Assembly (NCBI GenBank): GCA_900539765.1
Contig: UQDF01000004.1
Location: 1 to 56,690, forward strand
DNA: 56,690 bases
Source of the DNA: an uncultured Porphyromonas sp.
GTDB taxonomy: Bacteria; Bacteroidota; Bacteroidia; Bacteroidales; Porphyromonadaceae
Reading direction: 5' to 3'
How positions within the stretch are numbered: the stretch's first letter is position 1; the number at the start of each line of letters is the position of its first letter. The notes beneath the pieces are model-generated. The model did no database searches. It was not told the DNA's origin and saw only the letters and a program-made list of their open reading frames with translations. Shown here in pieces: positions 7,966 to 17,349 of this stretch. A program made the translations under genes and the position numbers.

Positions 7966-8547
7966 ATGACACACGAACTAATAAAGCTCCCCTATGCAAA
8001 CGATGCTTTGGAGCCTGTAATCAGCGCTGAGACGATCCAGTATCACCACGGCAAGCACCTCAAGGGCTACGTAGATACCCTCAATAAGCTACTCCCTGAC
8101 TCTGACCTTAAGGATGCCTCTCTAGAGGATCTCGTCCGCAAGGCTGAGGGTAAGCTATACAATCAGGCTGGTCAGGTGATGAACCACAATATGTACTTCC
8201 TGCAGTTTGCCCCCAATGCTGGTGGTCAGCCCGAGGGCAAGCTCGCTGACGCTATCAAGCGTGACTTCGGCAGCTTTGAGGAGTTTCAGAAGGCCTTCAA
8301 CGATGCCTGCACCTCACTCTTTGGCTCAGGCTGGGCTTGGCTAGCTAGTGACGACCAGGGCAAGCTCTCGATAGAGAAGGAGCCAAACGCTGGCAACCCG
8401 CTACGCAAGGGCCTCAAGCCTCTGATGTGCTTCGACGTATGGGAGCACGCTTACTACCTAAGCTATCAGAACCGCCGTGCCGACCACGTCAAGGATCTCT
8501 GGTCTATCATCGACTGGAAGGAGGTCGCTCGTCGCTACGAGGCTTAA
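7966..8547 (+). CDS. sodB: Fe/Mn superoxide dismutase with Cys at position 155
   Basis: Cytoplasmic dismutation of superoxide. The 193-residue protein matches the P. gingivalis enzyme closely in length and layout. Metal ligands are all present: His27, His74, Asp157 (in FDVWEHAYY) and His161. Gln70 in NQAGQ is the Fe-type outer-sphere glutamine. Residue 155, just before Phe156-Asp157, is Cys (PLMCFDVWEH). In the P. gingivalis cambialistic enzyme this position is Gly155, which is known to tune iron versus manganese activity, so the metal preference here cannot be assumed. The gene is monocistronic, with its own promoter at 7872 and a terminator at 8569. Confidence 0.96.
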   Translation: MTHELIKLPYANDALEPVISAETIQYHHGKHLKGYVDTLNKLLPDSDLKDASLEDLVRKAEGKLYNQAGQVMNHNMYFLQFAPNAGGQPEGKLADAIKRDFGSFEEFQKAFNDACTSLFGSGWAWLASDDQGKLSIEKEPNAGNPLRKGLKPLMCFDVWEHAYYLSYQNRRADHVKDLWSIIDWKEVARRYEA

Positions 8548-8568
8548 TGAGATAACACTCTAGTGGAG

Positions 8569-8627
8569 AGATCGGGAGCTAGTGCGTACGACCTTGGTAG
8601 GTCTGAGGACCGGCTCTCGATCTTTTC
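8569..8627 (+). terminator. sodB terminator
   Basis: 11-bp arms AGATCGGGAGC / GCTCTCGATCT (one G-T pair) close to the sodB stop, with TTTTCC after the hairpin. Confidence 0.55.
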
Positions 8628-8679
8628 CTATTCTAGACAAGAGATAGCGTATCAATCACTTCAACAAGTATAAGACACT

Positions 8680-9678
8680 ATGAGTTTCGTAACACAAGAC
8701 AAGCTGGTCATCATCGGTGCTGCTGGTATGATCGGGTCAAACATGGCACAGACGGCTGCCATGATGCGCCTCACCCCAAACATCTGTCTCTATGACCCCT
8801 ACGCTAAGGGTCTCGAGGGAGTCTGGGAGGAGATGCGCCACTGTGGCTTCGATGGGATCAATCTAACCTTTACCTCTGACATCGCAGAGGCGCTACGAGG
8901 AGCTAAGTATATCGTATCTTCTGGCGGCGCACCTCGCAAGGAGGGTATGACGCGTGAAGACCTGCTCAAGGGGAACTCCGAGATAGCTGCTGAGCTGGGA
9001 CGCAACATCAAGCAGTATTGTCCCGATGTGAACCATGTGGTCATCATCTTCAACCCCGCAGACATCACTGGTCTAGTCACGCTGATACACTCTGGCCTTA
9101 AGCCTTCACAGGTGACTACCCTAGCAGCACTCGACAGCACACGCCTACAGAGCGAGCTGGCTAAGCACTTCGGACTTCAGCAGAGTCAGGTGACGAATAC
9201 ACGCACCTACGGAGGTCACGGAGAGCAGATGGCTGTCTTCGCCAGCACAGCTCGCATCGATGGCAAGCCTCTGACGGAGCTCATCGGCACCGATCGCCTC
9301 ACGCATGACCAATGGGCTGCACTCCAGCAGCGTGTCATCAAGGGCGGTGCAAACATCATCGCACTACGTGGTCGCTCTAGCTTCCAGAGCCCTGCCTACG
9401 TCTCCATCGAGATGATTCGCGCAGCTATGGGTGGTGAGCCTTTCCGCTGGCCCGCAGGATGCTTCGTCAGTGACCATCGCTACAAGAACGTGATGATGGC
9501 GCGCGAGACGACCATAACTCGTGAGGGCGTAACCTACAAGGAGGTAGAGGGTCTACCCGAGGAGGAGGCTGCTCTAGACAAGAGCTACAAGCATCTAGAG
9601 GGTATGCGCGAGCAGATCATCGAGATGGGCGTCATACCTCCCGTTGCCGAGTGGCATAAGGTCAATCCAAACCTATAA
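8680..9678 (+). CDS. mdh: Malate dehydrogenase
   Basis: NAD-linked interconversion of malate and oxaloacetate; here probably working towards malate in the fumarate/succinate branch used by anaerobic Bacteroidota. 332 residues. The N-terminal Rossmann fold has GAAGMIGSN, followed by an Asp in LYDPY that would favour NAD. Catalytic features are LAALDSTRL (Asp of the relay) and TYGGHGEQM (catalytic His). This is the divergent Bacteroidota LDH/MDH-like form. Fumarase is encoded elsewhere in the window (44931-46345). It has no TAnnTTTG box that I can see, and ends at a textbook terminator (9751). Confidence 0.92.
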   Translation: MSFVTQDKLVIIGAAGMIGSNMAQTAAMMRLTPNICLYDPYAKGLEGVWEEMRHCGFDGINLTFTSDIAEALRGAKYIVSSGGAPRKEGMTREDLLKGNSEIAAELGRNIKQYCPDVNHVVIIFNPADITGLVTLIHSGLKPSQVTTLAALDSTRLQSELAKHFGLQQSQVTNTRTYGGHGEQMAVFASTARIDGKPLTELIGTDRLTHDQWAALQQRVIKGGANIIALRGRSSFQSPAYVSIEMIRAAMGGEPFRWPAGCFVSDHRYKNVMMARETTITREGVTYKEVEGLPEEEAALDKSYKHLEGMREQIIEMGVIPPVAEWHKVNPNL

Positions 9679-9750
9679 AGCTTCGTATAGGCTGTCTGAC
9701 AAGACGGCGACTCTATCCTCTCGTCTAGAGAGGAGCGGATAAAAAATTAG

Positions 9751-9791
9751 CGGTCACGTGAAGATGAAAACCTTCATGTGACCGTTTTTTC
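9751..9791 (+). terminator. mdh intrinsic terminator
   Basis: CGGTCACGTGAAG / CTTCATGTGACCG stem (one G-T pair) followed by TTTTTT; the clearest rho-independent terminator in the window. Confidence 0.9.
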
Positions 9792-9835
9792 TAACGAGTC
9801 GCTAGCAAGAAGCGCTCTTTATCGGCTCTTTTTAC

Positions 9836-9843
9836 TACCTTTG
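9836..9843 (+). promoter_or_regulatory. -7 box of the purH-mre operon
   Basis: Plus-strand TACCTTTG, 90 nt upstream of purH. No other box is seen before mreB, so the six genes through rodA probably share this promoter. Confidence 0.65.
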
Positions 9844-9933
9844 TAGCTACTGTAGCTATGACCGATACCTTGCTCTTCTCAGGGGCTACCTAGGAGAGCT
9901 ACTATTCACCCTATACCACACGCCACAAGCACT

Positions 9934-11451
9934 ATGACTACAAGACCTATCCGGCGAGCCCTCATATCAGTCTACCACAAGGAGGGCATCGATCGCATCG
10001 CACGTATACTACATGCTGCCGAGGTAGAGATAGTCTCCACAGGAGGCACTCAAGAGTATATCGAGTCACTCGGGATACCCTGCACACCCGTGGAGGCGCT
10101 GACCGCTCTGCCCTCGATCCTAGGAGGACGTGTCAAGACGCTTCACCCGATGATCTTCGGAGGCATCCTAGCACGGCGAGACAATGCGCATGACGAGGAG
10201 CAAGTCGCCCAGTACGCTCTTCCCCTGATAGACCTAGTCATTGTGGATCTATACCCCTTCGCTGAGACTGTCGCTAGTGGTGCTAGCGAGGAGGAGATCA
10301 TTGAGAAGATCGACATAGGCGGCATCTCTCTCATACGTGCTGCAGCAAAGAACTATCACGACGTGCTCATCTGCTCGCATCGTGATCAGTACGACGCACT
10401 CATAGAGCTACTGGAGCGTGACGGCTGCTCTACAACGCTACCAGAGCGGAGGAGCTATGCGCTACGAGCTTTTGAGGTGACAGCAACCTACGACAGCGAT
10501 ATCTTCAACTACTTCGACGAGGGCGCTCACACGGCACTGCATATCTCGGGACGTAATCCACGAGTCCTACGCTATGGCGAGAATCCCCACCAGATGGGCT
10601 TCTACTATGGCGATCTAGATCACTACTTTGACAAGCTACAGGGCAAGGAGCTATCCTACAACAACCTGCAAGATCTAGACGCAGCCGTGCATCTCATACA
10701 GGAGTTCGAAGCGCCCACCTTTGCCGTACTCAAGCATACCAACCCGTGCGGTATAGCTTCACGCGAGACCATCTCGGAGGCTTGGCAAGCAGCATATGAG
10801 GCAGACACGGAGTCAGCCTTTGGCGGCATCTTAGTGGCCAATAGAGCGATCGACAAAGAGACGGCAGAGCAGATCTCGCACATCTTCTTTGAGGTACTCA
10901 TAGCGCCAGACTTTGACACCGAAGCTTTGCAGATATTGGGTCAGAAGTCGAAGCGTATCCTCCTACTACAGAAAGCTCCCCTCCCCGACCTAGACAGCAT
11001 ACGCACAGCTGCGGGAGGCTACCTCGTACAGACTCCTGACGTCCTCTCCGAGCCAGTCGTCTACACCTCTGTCACGGAGGCTACACCTACCGAAGACGAG
11101 ATGGCGGACATACGTATGGCCGAGAGCATCGTCAAGTACTGCAAGAGCAATGCACTGGCTATCGTCCGTGACAGCCAACTGCTGGCGACGGGCATCGGTC
11201 AGACTTCTCGTGTCTCAGCGCTTAGGCAAGCGATCCAGAAGGCACACACCTTTGGCTTTGACCTCAAGGGAGCTGTCCTGGCGAGCGATGCTTTCTTCCC
11301 CTTCCGTGACTGCGTGGATCTAGCAGCCGCAGCAGGTATCACTGCGATCGTACAGCCTGGCGGATCGATACGAGACCAGGAGAGCATCGATGCGTGCAAC
11401 GAGCAGGGCATCGCCATGGTGACGACAGGGGTACGCCACTTTAGACATTAA
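9934..11451 (+). CDS. purH: Bifunctional AICAR transformylase / IMP cyclohydrolase
   Basis: Catalyses the last two steps to IMP. The 505 residues split into an N-terminal MGS-like IMP cyclohydrolase (about 1-195, with TGGTQEYIESLG and GGRVKTLHPMIFGGIL) and a C-terminal AICAR transformylase (about 200-505). The latter has the formyl-transfer segment LKHTNPCGIA with catalytic Lys-His, ESAFGGILVANR, and the C-terminal ASDAFFPFRD and IVQPGGSIRDQE blocks. The length is normal. It is the first gene of an operon with mreB 24 nt behind it; this purH-mreBCD arrangement is common in Bacteroidota. Confidence 0.96.
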   Translation: MTTRPIRRALISVYHKEGIDRIARILHAAEVEIVSTGGTQEYIESLGIPCTPVEALTALPSILGGRVKTLHPMIFGGILARRDNAHDEEQVAQYALPLIDLVIVDLYPFAETVASGASEEEIIEKIDIGGISLIRAAAKNYHDVLICSHRDQYDALIELLERDGCSTTLPERRSYALRAFEVTATYDSDIFNYFDEGAHTALHISGRNPRVLRYGENPHQMGFYYGDLDHYFDKLQGKELSYNNLQDLDAAVHLIQEFEAPTFAVLKHTNPCGIASRETISEAWQAAYEADTESAFGGILVANRAIDKETAEQISHIFFEVLIAPDFDTEALQILGQKSKRILLLQKAPLPDLDSIRTAAGGYLVQTPDVLSEPVVYTSVTEATPTEDEMADIRMAESIVKYCKSNALAIVRDSQLLATGIGQTSRVSALRQAIQKAHTFGFDLKGAVLASDAFFPFRDCVDLAAAAGITAIVQPGGSIRDQESIDACNEQGIAMVTTGVRHFRH

Positions 11452-11475
11452 TCATTAGTCACAACCAATCGATAT

Positions 11476-12498
11476 ATGGGACTATTCAAACTAAGACAAG
11501 AACTAGCTGTAGACCTCGGTACAGCTAATACGATTATAATGAAGGACGGGAAGATCGTCTTCGACGAGCCTAGCGTCATCGCCTTCGATCGGCGCAACGA
11601 CGAGGTGATCGCCGTGGGTACGAAGGCGCGAGAGATCTATGAGAAGGGACACGAGTACATTCGCTCCGTACGTCCCCTCAGAGATGGCGTCATAGCGGAC
11701 TTTGACGCAGCCGAGAAGATGATCCGAGGCATGGTCAAGCAGATCAATAAGAAGTCGCACTCGCTCTTCTCCCCCTCGCTACGTATGGTCGTCAGCGTAC
11801 CTTCGGGCAGTACGGAAGTGGAGATACGCGCCGTCAAGGACTCGAGCGAGCACGCTGGCGGTCGTGATGTCTACATGCTCTACGAGTCAATGGCTGCCGC
11901 TATTGGCATCGGTATAGACGTCCTAGCCCCTGAGGGCAATATGATAGTCGACATAGGCGGTGGTACGACCGAGATAGCAGTCATCTCGCTCGGCGGTATC
12001 TCCTCCAAGCAGTCGATACGTGTCGCTGGTGACGAGTTCACCCACGACATTATGGAGTATATGCGCCAGAAGCACAATGTACGTGTCGGCGAGCGCACAG
12101 CAGAGCAGATCAAGATCCAGGTAGGTAGCGCTCTAGCAGAGCTAGACAACGCTCCCGAAGACTTTGTCGTCACCAGTGCCGACCTGATGGACTCACTGCC
12201 ACGACAGATCAGTGTCTCCTATCAGGAGATCGCACAGTGCCTCGACAAGTCTATCGTCAAGATCGAGAGCGCTATCCTCAAGACGCTCGAGAGCACACCT
12301 CCTGAGCTCTACTCCGATGTGACGCAAAACGGCATCTCCCTGACAGGTGGTGGTGCACTCCTACGCGGTCTAGCGGATAGATTGACACGTCGCTTCGCGA
12401 TCCAGTTCAACGTTCCCGAGGATCCACTACGCGCAGTCGCTATGGGTACCGACAAGGCGCTCAAGAATGTAGATAGTTACAACTTTCTCATTCACTAG
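11476..12498 (+). CDS. mreB: Rod-shape determining protein MreB
   Basis: Actin-like filament that positions the elongation wall-synthesis machinery under the inner membrane. 340 residues, normal length. Phosphate 1 loop is DLGTANTIIM, phosphate 2 is IVDIGGGTTEIAVI, and the adenosine motif is SLTGGGALLRGL. The internal connecting blocks (VPSGSTEVEIRAVKDS) are typical. Presence of MreBCD-PBP2-RodA together indicates a rod or coccobacillus cell form. Confidence 0.97.
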   Translation: MGLFKLRQELAVDLGTANTIIMKDGKIVFDEPSVIAFDRRNDEVIAVGTKAREIYEKGHEYIRSVRPLRDGVIADFDAAEKMIRGMVKQINKKSHSLFSPSLRMVVSVPSGSTEVEIRAVKDSSEHAGGRDVYMLYESMAAAIGIGIDVLAPEGNMIVDIGGGTTEIAVISLGGISSKQSIRVAGDEFTHDIMEYMRQKHNVRVGERTAEQIKIQVGSALAELDNAPEDFVVTSADLMDSLPRQISVSYQEIAQCLDKSIVKIESAILKTLESTPPELYSDVTQNGISLTGGGALLRGLADRLTRRFAIQFNVPEDPLRAVAMGTDKALKNVDSYNFLIH

Positions 12499-12539
12499 AG
12501 GGTAGTCACGTGGCGCTATAGTAGTAATAAGAGATAGCC

Positions 12540-13451
12540 ATGCGTCGTCTCCTCGAACTCCTTCGTGCTAACCTGCACTGGGTGCTCCTAGTAGTGTGTG
12601 AGGCGGTCGCCTTGCTCCTACTCTTTCATGGCAGTCTCTACCACTCATTCGTGGGAGCGGCTGCCAGTTCGTCTGTCGTGGGGAGGATTCACACTGAGGG
12701 CGCACGCTGGCGCTCCTACCTCTCGCTACAGCAGGAGAACCAACAGCTCACGGCACAGCTGGCGACGCTCGAAGGACGCTATCTCTCCCTACAGCGGCAG
12801 TTCGAGTACCTCCTCGCAGACACCGTAGTGCCACAGGTGCTGACGCCCTTAGACTCCTTAGACACGATCGTGCGGCAAGAGCCTAGCTTTACCTTTGTGA
12901 CGGCACGAGTCGTCAGCTTGACCTATCTCAAGGCAAACAATATGATGACCATAGACCGAGGCGCTCGTGACGGCATCAAGCCCAATATGGGGGTCGTCTC
13001 CCAGAGTGGCGTCGTAGGCATCGTCGCTCAGGTAGGGCAGCGCTACGCTACGGTCGTACCGCTCATCAACGAGAGCCTAACGCTCAGCTGTATGACACTC
13101 CGCGAAGGACATGTAGGAGATCTCTCGTGGCGACAAAAGCTCTCCCCCACGGAGAGCATCGTGCGAGGCTTGCCGAAGCATGCGCATCTAGCCGTCGGCG
13201 ATACGCTCGTGACGAGTGGCTACTCCGCCATCTTCCCGCCAGGTATGACGATCGGCAGACTAGAGGGCGAAGGCGCCGAGGGCACGCCACTCACCTATCG
13301 TAAGGAGCTACCAGTGCTCCTAGCGACAGACTTCGGGCAGCTACACCACGTCTATGTGATAACGGGAGGCTATACGATCAATCTAGAGAAACCCCAAAGC
13401 CTAGAGCCCCCCCAAAGCCTAGAAGAGCCCAAGAGCCAAGAAGATCTATGA
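12540..13451 (+). CDS. mreC: Rod-shape determining protein MreC
   Basis: Bitopic inner-membrane protein that links MreB to PBP2. It has one N-terminal membrane segment (about 13-32), a coiled coil (about 60-95) and the double beta-barrel MreC domain (about 115-275; VSQSGVVGIVAQVG and FPPGMTIGRL). The last 25 residues are a low-complexity tail of degenerate six-residue repeats (QSLEPP, QSLEEP, KSQEDL). The DNA under it repeats a CCCCAAAGCCTAGA unit 18 nt apart and contains a run of seven C (13407-13413). The end overlaps the mreD start by 4 nt, giving translational coupling. Confidence 0.93.
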   Translation: MRRLLELLRANLHWVLLVVCEAVALLLLFHGSLYHSFVGAAASSSVVGRIHTEGARWRSYLSLQQENQQLTAQLATLEGRYLSLQRQFEYLLADTVVPQVLTPLDSLDTIVRQEPSFTFVTARVVSLTYLKANNMMTIDRGARDGIKPNMGVVSQSGVVGIVAQVGQRYATVVPLINESLTLSCMTLREGHVGDLSWRQKLSPTESIVRGLPKHAHLAVGDTLVTSGYSAIFPPGMTIGRLEGEGAEGTPLTYRKELPVLLATDFGQLHHVYVITGGYTINLEKPQSLEPPQSLEEPKSQEDL

Positions 13452-13966
13452 GACTACAGATGATATGGACCACCCTAGGCATCGTACTGCTGGTACTGCT
13501 ACAGGTCGAGGTCTTTAACTACATACAGCTCTTTCGCTATGCGACCCCCTCGGTCTATCTCTTTGCGCTGCTACTCTTTAGCGTAGATACACCGAGAGAG
13601 TGGCTCACGCTCGTTGGGGCCCTCGTCGGGCTCTCCGTCGACCTCCTCAGTGGCACCCCAGGGCTACACATGGCCTCCTTGACACTCGTCGGCTTCCTAC
13701 GCAACTACCTCCTAGCGCCCGTTGTAGATGTCGAGAGCAACCTCCGCCGCGCACCCTCCATGCGCATACATGGCTGGGGCATCTGGCTCGTCATCCTAGA
13801 GATGGTTGCGATCCATCAGTTTATTCTCTTCACGCTAGACTCACTAGGTGGCTTCGACTGGGGCTATTACTTCCTTCGGATGGGTAGCAGTATGCTGCTG
13901 ACCTATCTCATCGTGATGATCCTGCAGATGCTCTTCCTCGAGCACCTGCCACGGCGTCAGAGCTAG
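13448..13966 (+). CDS. mreD: Rod-shape determining protein MreD
   Basis: Small, very hydrophobic inner-membrane protein of the elongasome. 172 residues with about five membrane segments (roughly 5-25, 30-50, 53-75, 105-130, 138-165). Sequence similarity in this family is low, so the call rests on hydrophobic profile, size and position between mreC and mrdA. It overlaps mreC by 4 nt and ends 10 nt before mrdA. Confidence 0.88.
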   Translation: MRLQMIWTTLGIVLLVLLQVEVFNYIQLFRYATPSVYLFALLLFSVDTPREWLTLVGALVGLSVDLLSGTPGLHMASLTLVGFLRNYLLAPVVDVESNLRRAPSMRIHGWGIWLVILEMVAIHQFILFTLDSLGGFDWGYYFLRMGSSMLLTYLIVMILQMLFLEHLPRRQS

Positions 13967-13976
13967 CGGATAAATT

Positions 13977-15833
13977 ATGGAGCGCCCACGCCATCGACTA
14001 CGCATCGCCGTCCTCCCGATGATCGCTATAAGCATCGTGGTGCTATACATCATACGGCTCGGCTACCTGCAGCTCGTTAGCACAGAGTACAAAGAGCGTG
14101 CCATGCGCAATGCCCTTTATGAAGAAGTCACCTTCCCCGACCGAGGCGTCATCTATGATCGCAAAGGGACACTACTCGTCTACAACGAGCCTGCCTACGA
14201 CCTCCTCGTCACTACCAAAGAGCTCGCCGACACCCTCGACACCCCCCTGCTAGCCAGCCTCCTACACACCTCTGAGACAGAATTACAGGAGCGTATGACA
14301 GCTTTGCGTGACCGCTCCATCAATCCCGGCTACTCGCCCTTTACCCCGCAGCTCTTCTGGTCACAGCTCACCAGCGAAGAGGCGGGCTTCATACAGGAGC
14401 AGCTCTTCCGCCTACCAGGCTTCACACTCCGCCCCCGCGCTGTGCGTCGCTCCGACCAGCCCCATGCCGCACTGCTACTCGGTTACCTAGGCGAGTCCAG
14501 TCCCGAGGAGCTCAAAGCCGACAGCACCCTCGCTCTCGGACAATATGTCGGCAAGAGTGGCGTCGAGCGCACCTACGATCGCATCTTACGAGGGCGCAAT
14601 GGTGTCAATCTCTTGCTCAGAGACGCCCGTGGTAGGATCCAAGGAAGCTACAACGACGGAGCCGACGACATCGAGGCGATACCTGGCGAAGATCTAACCC
14701 TCAGCATCGACATAGGGTTGCAGAGCCTAGGCGAAAAGCTCCTCCAGGGCAAGCGTGGCGCCATCGTCATGATCGAGCCCAAGAGTGGCGAAGTGCTCTG
14801 TCTCGTCTCCTCGCCCACTTACGACGTGCGCTTGCTACAGGGCAAGGGTTTAGGCAAAGCACATCAGCAGCTGGTCCTACAGGAGGGCAAGCCTCTCTTC
14901 AACCGTGCCATCATGGGCACCTATCCCCCTGGCTCTACCTTCAAACCCGCCATGGGCGCCTTGATGCTTCAGGAGCACCTCGTCACCCCCTCCACACTCC
15001 TCTCCTGCGCTCGTGGCTATCCTCGTATGCGAGGACGACCCGCTTGCCACGGGCACCCCTCTCCGCTCAACCTGCGCAGCGCCCTGACCACCTCTTGCAA
15101 CGCTTACTTCTGCTGGGGACTGCACTTCCTACTAGACGATCGCACACGCTACCCCAGTGTGCAGGATGCGCTCAATAAGTGGCGAGACTATATGGTAGAC
15201 TTTGGCTTCGGATACAAGCTCGGCATCGACCTAGCGGGCGAGAACCGTGGCTTCATACCCAATAGCTCCGTCTACGATCGCGTCTACCGTCGCTGGAACT
15301 CTTCCACCATCATCTCCCTCTCCATCGGTCAGGGCGAGGTGCTACTCACTCCCCTTCAGATGGCAAACCTCGCTGCCACCATCGCCAATAGAGGTTACTA
15401 CTACACGCCCCACGTCGTCCACAAGATCGAGCATACCCCACTAGACTCCCTCTACAGGACGCCGCACCATACGGTCGTCTCGCCTGGTTACTGGGAGGAG
15501 ATCGCTCAGGGGATGCACGGCGCTGTCCTAGCAGGTACCTGTCGTCGGGCAAACTTCGCTCCAGGCGAAATCAACGTCTGCGGTAAGACTGGTACAGCCG
15601 AAAACCGCTTTGGCAAAGACCACTCCGCCTTCATCGGCTTCGCTCCTCTCGAAAACCCCCAAGTTGCAGTCAGCGTCTATGTCGAGAATGGTGGTTTCGG
15701 AGCCGTCTACGGCGTACCCATCGGACGCGTCATGATGGAGTACTACCTGCGTGATGGCGAGCTCTCAGGAGCTTCCCAAGCTATCGTAGAGCAGATCAGC
15801 CGACAAAAGTTACTCTACACACACGACCTATAA
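13977..15833 (+). CDS. mrdA: Penicillin-binding protein 2 (elongation transpeptidase)
   Basis: Class B PBP that cross-links peptidoglycan during side-wall growth. 618 residues: a short cytoplasmic tip, one membrane anchor (about 9-30), a pedestal/dimerisation domain (about 50-230), then the transpeptidase domain. Catalytic motifs are intact: S320-T-F-K323, S373-C-N375 and K537-T-G539. It lies 10 nt after mreD and 15 nt before rodA, its glycosyltransferase partner. Confidence 0.96.
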   Translation: MERPRHRLRIAVLPMIAISIVVLYIIRLGYLQLVSTEYKERAMRNALYEEVTFPDRGVIYDRKGTLLVYNEPAYDLLVTTKELADTLDTPLLASLLHTSETELQERMTALRDRSINPGYSPFTPQLFWSQLTSEEAGFIQEQLFRLPGFTLRPRAVRRSDQPHAALLLGYLGESSPEELKADSTLALGQYVGKSGVERTYDRILRGRNGVNLLLRDARGRIQGSYNDGADDIEAIPGEDLTLSIDIGLQSLGEKLLQGKRGAIVMIEPKSGEVLCLVSSPTYDVRLLQGKGLGKAHQQLVLQEGKPLFNRAIMGTYPPGSTFKPAMGALMLQEHLVTPSTLLSCARGYPRMRGRPACHGHPSPLNLRSALTTSCNAYFCWGLHFLLDDRTRYPSVQDALNKWRDYMVDFGFGYKLGIDLAGENRGFIPNSSVYDRVYRRWNSSTIISLSIGQGEVLLTPLQMANLAATIANRGYYYTPHVVHKIEHTPLDSLYRTPHHTVVSPGYWEEIAQGMHGAVLAGTCRRANFAPGEINVCGKTGTAENRFGKDHSAFIGFAPLENPQVAVSVYVENGGFGAVYGVPIGRVMMEYYLRDGELSGASQAIVEQISRQKLLYTHDL

Positions 15834-15848
15834 GAACCAACGAGCAGC

Positions 15849-17306
15849 ATGCCACACCTTAGTAAGCAACGACGTAGCAACCTCCTGATGCGCCTCGACT
15901 GGCCACTCATCATCCTCTATCTCCTGATGGTAGCTGGAGGGTGGCTTGCGATCTGTGGAGCTACGTACGACTTCACACCAGGTCATCTCCTAGAGATGGG
16001 AGGACGACCTATGCAGCAGCTCATATGGATCTCCTTAGCACTGGTACTAGGCGGGATCGTGCTCCTCATCGACGAAGATCTCTTTGAGTCTGGAGCGCCC
16101 TACTTATACATCTTCTTTATACTCCTGCTCATCGTGACAGCGATCGTAGCACCTGACATCAAAGGCTCCCGCTCATGGCTCGTCATAGGGCCCGTCAGGG
16201 TACAGCCCGCAGAGTTTGCCAAGCTCGGTACCGCACTCATGCTCGCCTACTGGCTCAATCGCCCCGAGTTTAAGCTCACCACCCTGCGCGGCTATCTAGA
16301 GGTCTTTGCGATCATCCTCTTGCCCATGGCGATCATTATCCTACAGAGCGAGACAGGGTCGGCACTCGTCTTCTGCGCCTTCTTCCTAGCCCTCTATCGT
16401 GAGGGACTCTCAGGAGCCTTCCTCCTACTCGCCTCACTAGCGGTGATACTCTTTGTGGTAGCACTCATGCTCGCTGACATTAGCTGGGGCGCTACCGATG
16501 CTAGTCGGCTCCTCATCTGCAGCATCATCTCAGTAGCTACGATCCTCTACCTCAGTAGCGTCGTGCGGTGGAGGCAACGTGAGCGTCGCATCTTATGGAT
16601 CGTTACCGCCGTATACTTCGTTGGCATGTATATCTCTCTGCGCTGGCTGCAGATTGACTACAGCTATGTCGCACTAGCAGTGATGAGCTGCATCATCCTC
16701 TTTTGCTTCGTTCGCGCTTTGCTACATTACTCCCGTGACTACCTCTTGGTCGGCTTAGCCAGCTTAGGGTTGCTCATCTTCTCGCTCTCCGTAGAGTACG
16801 TCTACAACGACATCCTCGCACCGCACCAGCAGATGCGTATAGCAGTCTCTCTCGGCATCGAGCAAGACCCACGCGGAGCTGGATACAATGTGAACCAAGC
16901 AAAGATCGCTATTGGCTCAGGAGGCCTCACCGGCAAGGGATTCCTCCAGGGTACCCAGACGAAGCTCAAGTATGTCCCCGAGCAAGACACCGACTTCATC
17001 TTCTGCACCATCGGTGAGGAGCAAGGCTTTGTGGGCTCCGTCGGGTTACTCCTACTCTTCCTCGCTATGATCCTACGCATTATGTGGCGAGCGGAGCGAC
17101 ACCCCTCCACCTTCGGGCGAGTCTATGGGTACTGCCTGGCGTGCGTCCTACTCTTTCACCTTATGGTCAATGTAGGTATGGTGCTGGGGTTGGTGCCCGT
17201 CATCGGTATCCCGCTCCCCTTCTTCAGCTATGGAGGCTCCTCGCTCTGGGGCTTCTCACTGATGCTCGCACTCTTCCTCAAGATCGACGCCTCGGGCAAG
17301 CGCTAG
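15849..17306 (+). CDS. rodA: Rod-shape peptidoglycan glycosyltransferase RodA
   Basis: SEDS-family polymerase that extends glycan strands with lipid II and works with PBP2. 485 residues, somewhat longer than the about 370 of E. coli RodA; the extra length is in the middle (about 190-300), where several additional hydrophobic segments occur, a form often seen in Bacteroidota. Family signatures are GSRSWLVIGPVRVQPAEFAKL, SETGSALVF with the conserved acidic residue, DTDFIFCTIGEEQGFVG and GIPLPFFSYGGSS near the end. It is the last gene of the purH-mre operon; repeat R1 follows 40 nt downstream. Confidence 0.95.
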   Translation: MPHLSKQRRSNLLMRLDWPLIILYLLMVAGGWLAICGATYDFTPGHLLEMGGRPMQQLIWISLALVLGGIVLLIDEDLFESGAPYLYIFFILLLIVTAIVAPDIKGSRSWLVIGPVRVQPAEFAKLGTALMLAYWLNRPEFKLTTLRGYLEVFAIILLPMAIIILQSETGSALVFCAFFLALYREGLSGAFLLLASLAVILFVVALMLADISWGATDASRLLICSIISVATILYLSSVVRWRQRERRILWIVTAVYFVGMYISLRWLQIDYSYVALAVMSCIILFCFVRALLHYSRDYLLVGLASLGLLIFSLSVEYVYNDILAPHQQMRIAVSLGIEQDPRGAGYNVNQAKIAIGSGGLTGKGFLQGTQTKLKYVPEQDTDFIFCTIGEEQGFVGSVGLLLLFLAMILRIMWRAERHPSTFGRVYGYCLACVLLFHLMVNVGMVLGLVPVIGIPLPFFSYGGSSLWGFSLMLALFLKIDASGKR

Positions 17307-17349
17307 ACAAAAGTCCAACCTTTACGCCAAACGGCCCAACAGACCAATG

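Noticed and set aside
13977..17306. Possible ftsI/ftsW (division) instead of mrdA/rodA
   Set aside because: Position directly after mreBCD and the short membrane-anchored PBP with S320TFK indicate the elongation pair.
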